Below, in pieces: positions 11,448 to 21,696 of a stretch of 64,000 nt of DNA. The notes under the pieces were generated by a model that saw nothing but the letters and a program-made list of their open reading frames with translations, had not been told where the DNA came from and did no database searches. The stretch is from Ephydatia muelleri (taxonomy: Eukaryota > Porifera > Demospongiae > Spongillida > Spongillidae). Where the stretch lies: positions 7,079,582-7,143,581 of the forward strand of contig JABACO010000004.1 in the NCBI GenBank assembly GCA_013339895.1. The letters run 5' to 3'. Both the position numbers and the translations under genes were made by a program. The stretch's first letter is position 1. Each line of letters begins with the position of its first letter.

Positions 11448-14400
11448 GCATAGATATTAGAAGAGAGGGATTGGAAACGAGGTCACGTGAGCGCATAGTT
11501 GTACATAGGCACTCCTTGAAACGGTTAATTAACGAAAGAGCTTTACTCGAGTTCAAGAGGTTTGTATCTGCTGCGTGCTCACTGTTCTTTTCTGAACATA
11601 CGAGCACTTCCACCAACATCGTGTAAGTATTGTTTCAATGTTGGGCCCTTATTGAGTCATTTTATGCGCGTTGACACGCGAAAACGGCATCTTGTAGTAC
11701 CCCCCTCACTGCCTGCACCACTGGTATTGGAACGAGTACTTGAAAAGCATTTGTATTAGTTCTGGGCTACAGGTAAGACATTTTTGTGTATCTTTGACTA
11801 GTTTTGAGCAAACAGAATCGTGCTTCTCGTTCAGTGCTAACGTTGAAATACAAGTGGGGCGATATTTGAAACGGTTTGGCGCTGTACCTTTTTTAAACGT
11901 GTTTTGAGTGTTAGCCCAATACAAACTTTTAATTCAGAAAGAGCATTGGTTTTTGCGTATCCATCGCCTATTTCTTTCTCACTGAGGCTTAGTACTCAAG
12001 CGAGGTAAGTAGTCAAAGTGGACTATGTATTTATACAATTAACGCAGATATAATTTTAGAATGGGCAGAAAGTTCTCACTACAAAGAAAGAAGTTTTACT
12101 GGAAGAATAGGGATACAAGTGCTCTACTAGTTTCTATCCCTTTGGACAAGGTCAAACTACAGACTCTTGAGCCAGAACCTGCACCTGCTGTGACAACTAC
12201 CCTACCTCTTTCGTACCCTAATATGTGTTCTGAATTCAAGGCCAAGATTGCTGCCTGTGTTCCCAAGGAATGGGTTGATGTCACACCAGAATGTATGGAA
12301 GGTTCACCAGTGGCATTCCTTTGCAGACCATTCTGCTGTTCTAATGCTAATGTTATTGTTAAATATACACTCAGGATAGAAAATGATTGCTCATGGAGTA
12401 TTATAACAAATGTATGTGCATGTGTATTATATTTATGTGCAACCTAATGTCTTTCTTAGTCCCTTGGACTTCTGTGTTGTCTTCTTGTTGTCTGCTTTGT
12501 ATTTCTCTATCCATGCACTTACACATGAGAACCCTCTAATGGTGATCCACAAATCTGCAACCATTCTTAATAATTGTTCTTCAATGTTAGTTGCAACTTC
12601 CCAGGGAGCAGAAAGTATAGACCAGAAGAATAATACATCTTCATTGACCATGATACTCTCTAACGCAGTCTGCTTAAAGTGAGTCAGCTGAGAAAGGTCA
12701 CTTTGCAGATGTGGTCGCAACTCAATTTCCATTGCACAAATGACCATATACATTTCACTGGTGACATATATTAATCCACCACGATTAAGTCCCCTAACCC
12801 AATCTTCTGACTCATCTGTTTCTGTACACGTTGTCTCACTTTGCACCATATCATCCAGGCACAACAGCAACTCTTCCTCGTTAGGATGCTTAGACTTTGT
12901 AATTTTTTTATACAATGACCTTGGTATATAACCAGCAGCATATCTCAAGGCATTTTTTTCAATGTAACTTAGTGACTCAAGATTTTCAACAGTTCGTGGG
13001 GCACTAATTGGAAAACGTTCCTTTGTTATGTTCTTGAAAATGATATCTGTAACATATTGGTAGAAAATAGGGCAAGGTGAAGTGCTTACTGAATGAGATA
13101 TGAAACTTTCCCAACGCTTCCTAAATGTGTCTGATGATGACAGTTTATGAAACGCTTTCCACATTAGCTCACGTTTCTTCTGGCTTGTGAAGTCAGATTT
13201 AGTAGCTGCACTATCCAAACAGGATTCAAGGCCTTTAACTAACCATTCAGCAAACCTTCTAAAGTCCCGTTCGTTTTCTTGCTTAGCAGACCATTGGATC
13301 ATGCTTTTCGCGCAGTCAACAGCAGCCTTAGCTTTCGAACTTCCGATTGTGAAGTTTTCGTCAGTCAAGACGCTATGTATGCCATTTCGTAGACGATCAC
13401 AATGGCTCTCCAAACTGGACATTAGTGCTGCCATCTGCTCTATAGTGCCGCCATAGATATTTATAGACACTTCCGGCGTAACGCGGACTGTAACATAAGA
13501 AATTAGATTCATTGATCCGTTTCCAATCCCTCTCTTCTAATATCTATGCTTCAGGCAAGAGCCATGTTAATGAATAAAATAGGATGCCATACGTTTACAT
13601 GTAAAGCGTTTTCCCGACGGACGCAGTTACGTACGTCCTTCAAACCGACCAACGCCTGTACAACGAAGCCATAGTGGTGGTAGACGTGACATCGGGAACA
13701 CCTATTCACTTCTCCTGCTCAGCCGACGCTACAGATGTAAGTCTCGAGTGGTACATCAACGACCAGTTACCCTCGTACCAAGACTCGCTGCTCGGTGTTA
13801 CGGGTTTACCGCCGTACGTCGTCAATCCATCTTTGAGAGTGGCTACGCTCGATGTCCCTCCGATCAGCCAGTACAACATGACAACTGTGAAGTGTGGAAA
13901 TTCAATCGGAAGTGGTGGACCATACAGCCCAAGCATGACAATTGCGATGATATCAGGTACACGATTTGGAATGTAGTTTCGTCAGAGATAATAGATTTCG
14001 TACCAAGCTCCAAAATTACGTCACGGTGATTTAAATTAAATTCGAATTATTAATAGTTATTTGTAATGAAATATTTTTTATCTGAAGAGTCATCTATATT
14101 TATTGTTTATTTCTTCTACAAAAAGAGGAAATAAGCAACAAATAACTGCATAAACGAATCTTCAATGCATGATCCAGTAAAGTAGATTCCAATTCTCAAT
14201 ACCAAGGCCACTTCTCTTCTTCACTCTGGTACCACTTAGGATAGGCTGGCTGCTCTGATGTAACTACATGTTTGTGTCATTTGATGTCATAAAGGAAGTG
14301 ATTAGCTTCAAAATGTAAAAGTCAATCGACTGGTACCTCACCAAATGATCGTTTACGTAATTTTGGGTGTGTATGGGTATGCGACTAAATACATGTGCAT

Positions 14401-14873
14401 GCATGTCATATCTATGCTTTAATGCAGATCCTCCAACGTTATACGTCAAGCCTGTTCAGCTCACCCCTCACACCCTCCAGTTTACCTGGGGTGGCCCTCC
14501 GTATGACTTCATTGATTACTTCATAGTGACCATCCAAAATGGGACGGATGTATTGAAGATCAACACAACAGAACTACAAGCTAATGCAACACCTGCATGC
14601 GGTGTGACCTACGAGTGTTCCGTGAACATTGTTGGAAAGGGGAACGCCCTTACTGTCAATTACACCACACCACCGTGTTCGACAGTGGACACGCTTTCTA
14701 ATGCTTGGACAGGCAGCTCCGCACAACCATCAATGATGATGACATCTGCAGCACACCGAATAAAAATAGAAGCTATGACTATCATGGCTCTGGTAGTGGC
14801 TTTGCTTCTAGGTATATTCAATAGTGTGAAGAACGCTAATAGCAGGCATAATTATATTATAAAATTAATATAA
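11378..14873 (+). CDS. Ig-FN3 single-pass membrane protein (three exons)
   Basis: Exons are 11,378-11,447 (signal peptide), 13,627-13,956 (Ig-like) and 14,428-14,873 (FN3-like plus membrane helix). Both junctions are phase 1, so the frame is continuous. The signal peptide has the hydrophobic core CLIVTSLFLVFLG. The Ig exon shows the Cys-Trp-Cys pattern: PIHFSC, LEWYIND, then TVKC. The next exon has an FN3-like strand pattern (HTLQFTW, DYFIVTIQNG, TYECSV) and a helix TIMALVVALLLGIF, followed by a short basic tail and TAA. A donor-like CTAG/GTATAT inside the helix (about 14,810) means a longer tail in further exons is possible. The first intron contains an entire transposon (11,448-13,549). The family would act at the cell surface in adhesion or recognition; no ligand can be inferred. 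Confidence 0.75.
11448..11479 (+). repeat. Left terminal inverted repeat of the 2.1-kb transposon
   Basis: 32 bp, a perfect inverted match to 13,518-13,549, preceded by the TTCAG target duplication. Confidence 0.95.
12061..12447 (+). CDS. Transposon ORF on + (possibly an exon), unknown function
   Basis: 128 codons starting MGRKFSLQRKKFYWKNRD, a basic N-terminus. It contains WVDVTPECMEGSPVAF, FLCRPFCCSN and an IENDCSWSII segment. A donor-like AAAT/GTATGT at about 12,411 suggests that the coding part may end before the open frame does. From memory, SW-containing segments of this kind occur in multicopy sponge and cnidarian proteins, but I cannot name a family. It converges on the minus-strand ORF, and the two open frames overlap by 15 bp at their 3' ends. 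Confidence 0.5.
   Translation: MGRKFSLQRKKFYWKNRDTSALLVSIPLDKVKLQTLEPEPAPAVTTTLPLSYPNMCSEFKAKIAACVPKEWVDVTPECMEGSPVAFLCRPFCCSNANVIVKYTLRIENDCSWSIITNVCACVLYLCAT
12433..13512 (-). CDS. Main transposon ORF (359 codons), candidate transposase of unassigned family
   Basis: The largest intact open frame among the mobile elements here. It starts six bases inside the right TIR and ends in the middle of the element. Visible features are a Cys/His-poor helical N-terminal half; KRELMWKAFHKLSSSDTFRK; then ALRYAAGYIPRSLYKKITKS, ELLLCLDDM and DWVRGLNRGGLIYVTSEMYM. The AAGYI motif resembles the 'AGY/F' segment of some DDE transposases, but I cannot point to a convincing DDE triad. CTTATGTTACAG near its 5' end resembles a splice acceptor, so the true start could be about 13,489. 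Its place between perfect TIRs suggests it encodes a mobility protein. Confidence 0.6.
   Translation of the reverse strand: MNLISYVTVRVTPEVSINIYGGTIEQMAALMSSLESHCDRLRNGIHSVLTDENFTIGSSKAKAAVDCAKSMIQWSAKQENERDFRRFAEWLVKGLESCLDSAATKSDFTSQKKRELMWKAFHKLSSSDTFRKRWESFISHSVSTSPCPIFYQYVTDIIFKNITKERFPISAPRTVENLESLSYIEKNALRYAAGYIPRSLYKKITKSKHPNEEELLLCLDDMVQSETTCTETDESEDWVRGLNRGGLIYVTSEMYMVICAMEIELRPHLQSDLSQLTHFKQTALESIMVNEDVLFFWSILSAPWEVATNIEEQLLRMVADLWITIRGFSCVSAWIEKYKADNKKTTQKSKGLRKTLGCT
13518..13549 (-). repeat. Right terminal inverted repeat of the 2.1-kb transposon
   Basis: 32 bp, a perfect inverted match to 11,448-11,479, followed by TTCAG at 13,550-13,554. Confidence 0.95.
13627..13956 (+). CDS. 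Exon 2 of the Ig-FN3 gene (Ig-like domain)
   Basis: Acceptor at CGCAG/TTACG and donor at ATCAG/GTACAC. It encodes one Ig-like domain with the two Cys and the Trp in the expected places. The motif EWYIND is shared with the paralogue exon at 16,547-16,909 (EWYING). Confidence 0.8.
14428..14873 (+). CDS. Exon 3 of the Ig-FN3 gene (FN3-like domain, membrane helix, stop)
   Basis: Acceptor AATGCAG/ATCCTCC. The domain begins DPPTLYVKPVQLTPHTLQFT and contains N-glycosylation sequons (NGT, NTT, NAT, NYT). A helix of about 16 hydrophobic residues follows. It aligns by eye with the exon at 21,356-21,696. Confidence 0.8.
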
Positions 14874-16430
14874 TAATAATAATTATAGTGAATCGATAAG
14901 TCTCGTGAGACTGTCTACGATTGATAAGCTGGCTGGGGGTGATTTCATATCCTCCCTGCTCTCCTTGAAGATGGGTATGGGATGGGTAGAGTGTTCCATC
15001 CAATGTCAAAAATTTGTAAACCATTCTATAATGATTCACGCACGCCTAAATTGGGTGGATATTAAAATCACATACCCAAATGTACGCTACAAATCTGGAA
15101 TGCACTTGCAATTGGACCAATTCACCTGTGTGCATTCAGCATTATGTATAAATGCTAACATTGGTGAAATGTTACATCATGGTCTGTATAGTTCGGATTT
15201 TTGTTGCAGTCTGTGCTTCCCAGTAAGCTATGTGTTATTAAACTTTGCCATTATAATTGTTATGCCTCATGCAGTGGGGTTAGTTGATACAAGATGGTTT
15301 GGGGCCGTAGGCACACAAACCACAGAACGAATGTCCATTTGTTCGAATGTGACTGGTTAAGTATGGGTTTAATGTATTGAATGCCACAGTGGGCTCATGA
15401 AGTTTGCACACCTGGTGAAAAGAGCCACAAAGTGTCTATTTAACTTTTTTTTTTGTGTGCATGAAATGCCATTACATTAGTTTTGTTTCATGTGTGATGT
15501 CTGATTAATCCCATGAACATATTAAAGTTGAATGTATTTCAATGCTGAGGGTACTGCTATACTGATCATTATAACCTCAGCTGAATCAAATTCTACAGGA
15601 ACACCGTGTGTGTCTTCTTACACTGCACTGGGATGCGGCAAGTTGTCATAAATACACTGCTCATTTTGAGTGCGTATAATTAAATAATGAGTCTAAATAT
15701 TAAACAACTGGAATAGCCATTATGTAGCTAAGTGATTTATTTATTTATTTTCTTTCTTTTTCTTTTGATTTGATATAAATATTGTAGCTAAGTGATGGCA
15801 CATTATTATGTTTAGAAATAATAATTAATATTTTTTTAAATAAGGACACAATTGAATATCAAAGTCGTGTGTCTACCCTACATTTGGCATTTATAATCAC
15901 ATTAAACGAAATAAATTGACCTGGGCGATATACAGGTACATGTGTAACGCTGACACTGGGCCATGTTGATACAGAATATCAAAGAATGTCTAACAGGTAC
16001 AGTTTTTCTAAGCCCGGCTACTGCAGATAAGTACTATGAACTGGGAAATATAAGGAGACATCAATATTTCTCTTGTAGTTGATGTTTAACTTACCATAAC
16101 GTACATCCTACACGTCCTCATTATCAAGATTGAGGGCGGTTATACAGCCATAATTGTTGCAAATCGATTTGAAATCGTTGAATGCAAAGATGCATAGCAT
16201 AGCCTTTATATTCAACATCTAAAAATCTTTCCTTATGCATGTAGTGTATTTTTAAAGGTATTTTGTATATTTCCGTAGCGGTTTCAAATTTGCTCCACAA
16301 ACGACAACGACGTATACAGTGAGCCCCCCATTCTTAGCAACAGGCGGCTAGCATGGCCATGGCGGACGGAGTTAATAATTACGGTATCACGTGACAATCA
16401 AAGGTCTCACTTTAACAACGATTTCCGATG
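14874..16430. other. No recognisable gene between the two Ig-FN3 paralogues
   Basis: AT-rich. A 151-codon open frame (14,905-15,360) shows no domain. The paralogue's signal-like segment follows at about 16,430. I see no clear poly(A) signal just after 14,873. Confidence 0.4.
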
Positions 16431-16546
16431 AGACATCCATAGTTACTTTCATCCTTCTTGTTCTCCGTGTACAAAGTGAGTTGATACATATGCTGGTAAC
16501 TGATGTTATATATCCTGTCTAACTATTCTTTTTCATCATTTCACAG

Positions 16547-16909
16547 GTGTTCCAACGTACATATTATGGTCAAGTAGTACGTTTTTTATGAACAACAGAC
16601 TACCAATAGATGCGTCATCTGGCGTTGCAGCCAATATAAGCTGTACAGTAAATTCTTCTATCGCAACTATGGAGTGGTACATCAATGGTCAACTTCTGAT
16701 GAACAACGATACTAAATTTGATATAGATATAAGACCTACCCTGCCATACGTGAAAAATAACACTTTGAGAATATCTACCCTAACTCTAAGGCCAAAACAT
16801 GCATATGTCTCACCATTGTTACAGAGAATGAATATCTCGTGCGGACTATCGAAGAGTGACACCCAAGAATCAAGCGGAGCTGTCACTGTACAAGTACTGT
16901 TGCTTAGAG
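16547..16909 (+). CDS. Ig-like exon of the decaying paralogue
   Basis: Acceptor TTTCACAG/GTGTTCC and donor AGAG/GTGAG, phase 1 at both ends as in the intact gene. Core: SGVAANISC, ATMEWYINGQ, PLLQRMNISC. The open frame is uninterrupted over about 120 codons. Several N-glycosylation sequons are present. Confidence 0.75.
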
Positions 16910-17799
16910 GTGAGTAGGGTTCTTTCTATGTCGTGCTCTGCGTACTGTGGACTGTCCTTGCAAATGGCCAGGCATATCTTTAACTCGCTATGTAATATTA
17001 AAGTACGGTGTCTTGTGTAAATTGTAGCATTGTTTTCTGAATGTCACTTTAAAGTGATTTGCCATTAATATTTAGAAAACAATGACAACTGTAATTAGGT
17101 AGTTGACAAAATCGCGTACGCGGGTCCGTAAATAGTTGATCTAAAAGAACGCCAAAAATGGGTCTGGAAATTGGGAAAGCTTGAGAAGATTACAAAGGAG
17201 CGTAGAAACTTGTTCTCGTACATGTACTTTTAAGTGGCTTACACCCGGGCCGACCCGCTTCATTTCTCGATCGAGTAAGGTAATTGGTTGTAGAATGCAT
17301 GCAGTGCAATAGCCTAAATTCAAGTTACTTCACGATCCATCCATATCAGGCGTATTCAATTTATAGTTAAATTTTGCGAATGAATCTTGCCTTTGTCATT
17401 TGATGCACAGTCACAGAATAGAAATTTTTATTTACGATAAGTATATACTATAAAGTTTCAGGAGGTTTGGATGTGCCCAAAGGATGCTTTAATGGACTAG
17501 GCGTTATGTTTTGCCCTGCTTGAAAATATTTTATTTGAAATGACTGCATTTATGCTTCAGCCTAGCAGATTAGCTGAGATTTCATATGTAAAAAGCATAA
17601 CAAAGTATCCCATTTTTGTAACACAATGTGTTGTGATAATGTTGTGACAACCACACTTGTAAAAAAAAATCCACTTGAAGTGTTAACAGAGTAGTGTATG
17701 CTTATAGTTGTATAATTGTAATAAGATGGTGCCCACACATAGATATTATTAAGCTATTCTCCAATGAGACACTTCAGATCAAAAACAGTGTTCGTTCTA

Positions 17800-20700
17800 G
17801 ATTGGATTTTCAAGGCATGCATATACATATATGTTTTTAAAATGTAAAATTGATTTGAGTGAGCATGGTGTCCTTACAGCTCCTGTAATAAGAAATGGAT
17901 TAGTGTTGTACATAAACTACAAATTAACCAATGAATACCCAAATGAAACCGCCAAGATAGTTGAAAAACTAGCAACGGGGAATATCAAACTAAAAAGCAT
18001 TGTGCACTTCCGTTCGTTGCTTGCTTCAAATTGCCAAGGATACGAAGAAGCACCTTTCTAGAGCTTGGGATGATATTGTTTTACATCTAAATCTGCCATT
18101 TGAGCTCCCATTTGATAATCCCCAAAGCACATGCACATATCCATCCTTTTGAGTTTCAGCTAATACTGTCAATCAAGCACTTCCTGTCCCATGCCAACTA
18201 AGCTTTAATCAGACTGCAGTAATTGTGCAAAAAAATCCATTAATATGCAAAACTGCTATCTTAAAGTAGGAAGTCAACAGTTGAAAATAAATCAAGTTCT
18301 AAATTGCAAAGTGTGAAAAAGAAATGATGACAAGTAATGCAATGATTAGGAAGTGAAATTTGTTATTAATGTTTAATCTCCAGCTCATAGTCCCTATTTA
18401 ATGACACTGATTCTCTTCAGTATATTTCTATGATTGACATTTTTATATTTTCTGAAAGCTGGACGATTTAGCCTTACATTAGGTTTTACGCATTGCAAAT
18501 CAAACAGTATTAAAAATTTTGAAGTTATATCATTTGTCAAAAAAATAATTGGATCCTTTAAACATTTATGACCTCAGTGGTACATCAAAAGTGTCAGTAT
18601 CAACAAGCAAAGCAAGAAATCTGTAATTCGTCGCTACTGATGCGAGCCATTCAGATGATAGTAACACTTCCTTTGCCATCATTTTCCCTACAAGGATGTG
18701 ACAGATGACCGATATAATTAATTTATCTCGTGACCAAGTTTACTTTCTATCAACAGTGATTATATCCATGGAACTTATTTCACTGCTCTTAGGTTCAACA
18801 TTGTCCTTATTTAAGGACCAATACCCTTAAATAAGGACGTTTGGAAACTAAATATTAAGAAAAGAAAGCAGTCTGGTCTAAGTGAATCAGTAAAAAATAC
18901 CTCACTGGTTGCATTGAGATATTCTTATCGCAGATTCTAAAAATAGCCATGTTAAGTTGAAAAAAGAAAATAAAGAATTAAAGAAACAACTATGCAAAAA
19001 AAACCCTGCTTCAATTGCAGTTGTTAGAGCAAGCATATGATGGAGAAAATTCAAAATGCATAAATTCTAAAAGTGATGAAAAAATGTATAGTGTTTCTTG
19101 TCGTTGCTTTTTGCATACCATGTATCTAAAGGTAACACATGAAGAAGTTTTAAGAGAACTGGCATGTAAGTTGCCTACCTGATCCATCCACAGTCAGTTA
19201 TTGTGCATATGATCTTGAAGTGTTAAGTGATCTACAAGTAGGAGAAGTAACGTATAATGGAAAAGATAATACACTTTCTTGATACTAAACTATTAGAACA
19301 TGTTAATGAAATACATATGAGTGTTGCAACATCACCTCCTAAATTATATGTTATAAGCTTAAAAACAATTGATGGTGGTACTAGTGAAGACTATATACAT
19401 CACATAGTTGTAATTCAATTCACTCTATTGTATCAACATATGCTACTTTTCGCAATTTTATAATTTAGATTGCATGCATACCGAGGCCACAATAAATAAC
19501 GTGTTGCAAATACCTTATGTGATCGGGTTGCAGTTAATCACTGTGTCGCGCCGCATGTACAAGAAAATTTAGAGATAGAATTATTGTATTACAAAGAAGA
19601 GTAACAATATATTGCACATCGATGATGAAAATAATAACATAACAAGTGACACCTTTTGGAAGAGAATGTATGTACTGCAAATTTTATCATACAAAATGAG
19701 CACAAACAGTGTAAAGGTGATCTAGCTGGCTTTAAACTATTTTTGCAACAGAATAACATAAAGTCAAGTATGATAGTTTGTTATGCGGGGAATCTTTTCC
19801 ATGTTATGTTCCATCAAGTTGGTGTTGTATTATTTAAGGGAAAAGCTTTTGATGTGCTTGATAGAAGGTTGTTGAAACAAAATAAGTTTAAGGACATCTC
19901 TAATAATAAGCTTGTATTACAGCTGAGAAGCAGTTGGAAATTGGTCACTGGACCTTGGATGCATCAGTTGTATACTAGTCAAGCTATAACCAACTTTGCA
20001 AGCATTACATATATCAAGACCTGTCTACAAAACTTGATTCAGTTAAGAAAAACAACTTAATAGTGTTACAATTAAAAAAAGATACATTTAGTGTGCCATT
20101 ATATCCTAGTCAGATTAACTGTTACACGAATTTCTAACTGCTAATATGTCTGAGCTGGAAAAGAAAGAACTGCAGCTTTGCTAATAGGAGGAATAATTGA
20201 TGTAATACAAGACTATTTTGAAGGTAATTTAGCGCATCTCACTCCATCAATAGCGGGTCAAACACTATCAGCACCTGTACATACAAGTGACATGTTTACC
20301 AAACACACTCTTGACTGGCAAACTGCTGTATCAGGAAAGCAACAAACATGAGAGTGGGATTTCTAGATGGCAACATTAATCAAACATTATTATGGTTGTG
20401 TCCACAGCCACCTAATGATCAAGATAAAATAGTAACATTTTGCATAAAACAAGCTAGGAAAGTCAGGCATGTTTATGTGCAAAACATTGCTAAAATACAG
20501 ATCAACGAGGAAAGCACATGAATCTAGAAGGAGGACAGTTTTAGAAGAAGTATGAAAAGAAATTATGTTCTGTTGCAGAAAATATAAAGATTTTAGAGAA
20601 AGAGTTTCCTTAACTGTGAGGCTCAGAGAAGTACAATACTAGCTGTTTTGTCAGATATTGATGGCATTTACTTTGAACATACTTGGTATGTACAAGAACG

Positions 20701-20840
20701 AGATGCATTCAATATCATTTATGTGAAACCTTTAACGAAATCTAAAATTCCTAAAGTGATTGTCACATACTGGAAAACAGATGAAGCAGAAGAAGATGAG
20801 AGAATCTTACAATTACAACATATGGGGTACTAGCAGATTA
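17800..20840 (+). mobile_element. Broken transposable-element coding remnant of unidentified class
   Basis: A series of + strand frames with stops and frameshifts but consistent protein-like composition. Pieces include HGVLTAPVIRNGLVLYINYK (about 17,860), a DRAAVNH-like segment (about 19,520), a run from 19,656 to 20,058 with GDLAGFKLFLQQNN, GNLFHVMFHQVGVV and VTGPWMHQLY, then GRVGFLDGNINQTLLW (about 20,350) and DIDGIYFEHTWYVQE (about 20,655). From memory, similar strings occur in multicopy proteins of sponges and fish, so I infer a decayed DNA transposon. I cannot name the class. It interrupts the intron of the Ig-FN3 paralogue. Confidence 0.5.
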
Positions 20841-21355
20841 TATTGCTGGTGACCTTAACGTAAGTGGATTTGATCCGTCAACTTTTTGTTTTGATTTTTT
20901 TTTTCATTGCTACGAGTAATGTAATATTAGCCCTAGATATTTAACAGGTTTGAATCTTAATGTTTACGTATTAAAATATACCATTTGACATAATGACCTT
21001 CCTTGTTATTTGGACTTATAAAACACAATATTCAGTGCACCTCTATTGGACAGACTATATGTGTTAAGGTTTTGGTTAATAGAAACTCAACTGGGACAGC
21101 TTTTGTTTTGCCCATCCATTATTCGCGCACAACACCGATCATTTTTTATCTTGATCTTTAAAATTCCGTAGTACTCGGAGTGAGATACATCATCGTAGTG
21201 TATACGTAAGCCCGTAAGTAACAGGAACTGATTAACCAACACCAACATACATCCTTCACAATTATTAGTAGCGCGAACCAGTTACATGCAATTAACATAA
21301 GTGTTGCACGATTAATCATCCAAGCATGAAATGTTGTCTACTGTCTTACGCATAC

Positions 21356-21696
21356 GTCCCCCGACCCTACTATAGGGATACCCCAAGATGGTACTGCTCC
21401 CTCCCCATACCCTCCAGTTTTACTGGGATGGACCTTTGGATGACTTTATTGACAACTACACAGTGACTATCAAAAGTGGCATGGATCTTTTGTGGAAGTT
21501 TAACACAACAGAGCTGCAAGCTAATGCTACCTCCACGTGTGGTGTTACCTACGAATGCTCCGTGGTACCAGTAAACGTTTTTGGACTAGGGAATATGTCA
21601 TCATTACATCATAGCTCGCCATGCACATTTCAAGATATGCAATTAGTTATGATGATGGCATCAACAATTTTATTTATGATCGTCTTTTATACATGA
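21356..21696 (+). pseudogene. FN3-like plus membrane exon of the paralogue, damaged 5' end
   Basis: From 21,388 on, LPPHTLQFYW, DFIDNYTVTIKSG, FNTTELQANAT and TYECSVVPVN match the intact gene closely. It ends in a hydrophobic stretch MMMASTILFMIVFYT and a stop. Upstream, PPTLL is followed by an in-frame TAG, and the position matching the acceptor AG reads CATACG. Confidence 0.7.

Larger units (their letters stand above)
11448..13549. mobile_element. 2.1-kb DNA transposon with perfect 32-bp TIRs and TTCAG target duplication
   Basis: The left TIR (11,448-11,479) starts GCATAGATATTAGAAGAGAG and is matched base for base by the reverse complement of 13,518-13,549. TTCAG flanks the element on both sides (11,443-11,447 and 13,550-13,554). 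Inside are two converging open frames, one per strand, listed separately. The perfect TIRs and target duplication point to a recent insertion. I cannot place it in a superfamily from the TIR sequence. A 5-bp duplication is seen in Transib elements, but the termini lack the Transib CAC start. Confidence 0.92.
16433..21696 (+). pseudogene. Decaying Ig-FN3 paralogue
   Basis: Three pieces correspond one-to-one with the exons of the intact gene at 11,378-14,873. First, a hydrophobic segment SIVTFILLVLRVQ (about 16,436-16,475) ends in a good donor at phase 1 but has no in-frame ATG before the nearest upstream stop. Second, an intact Ig exon (16,547-16,909). Third, an FN3-plus-membrane exon (about 21,356-21,696) in which the acceptor AG has been lost and a TAG at 21,373-21,375 interrupts the segment matching DPPTLYV. 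The intron between Ig and FN3 holds a broken transposon. I infer a tandem duplicate that has lost function, unless alternative exons were missed. Confidence 0.65.

Noticed and set aside
14905..15360. 151-codon open frame on +
   Set aside because: Has one hydrophobic stretch but no recognisable feature and no start context. Kept only as a remark.
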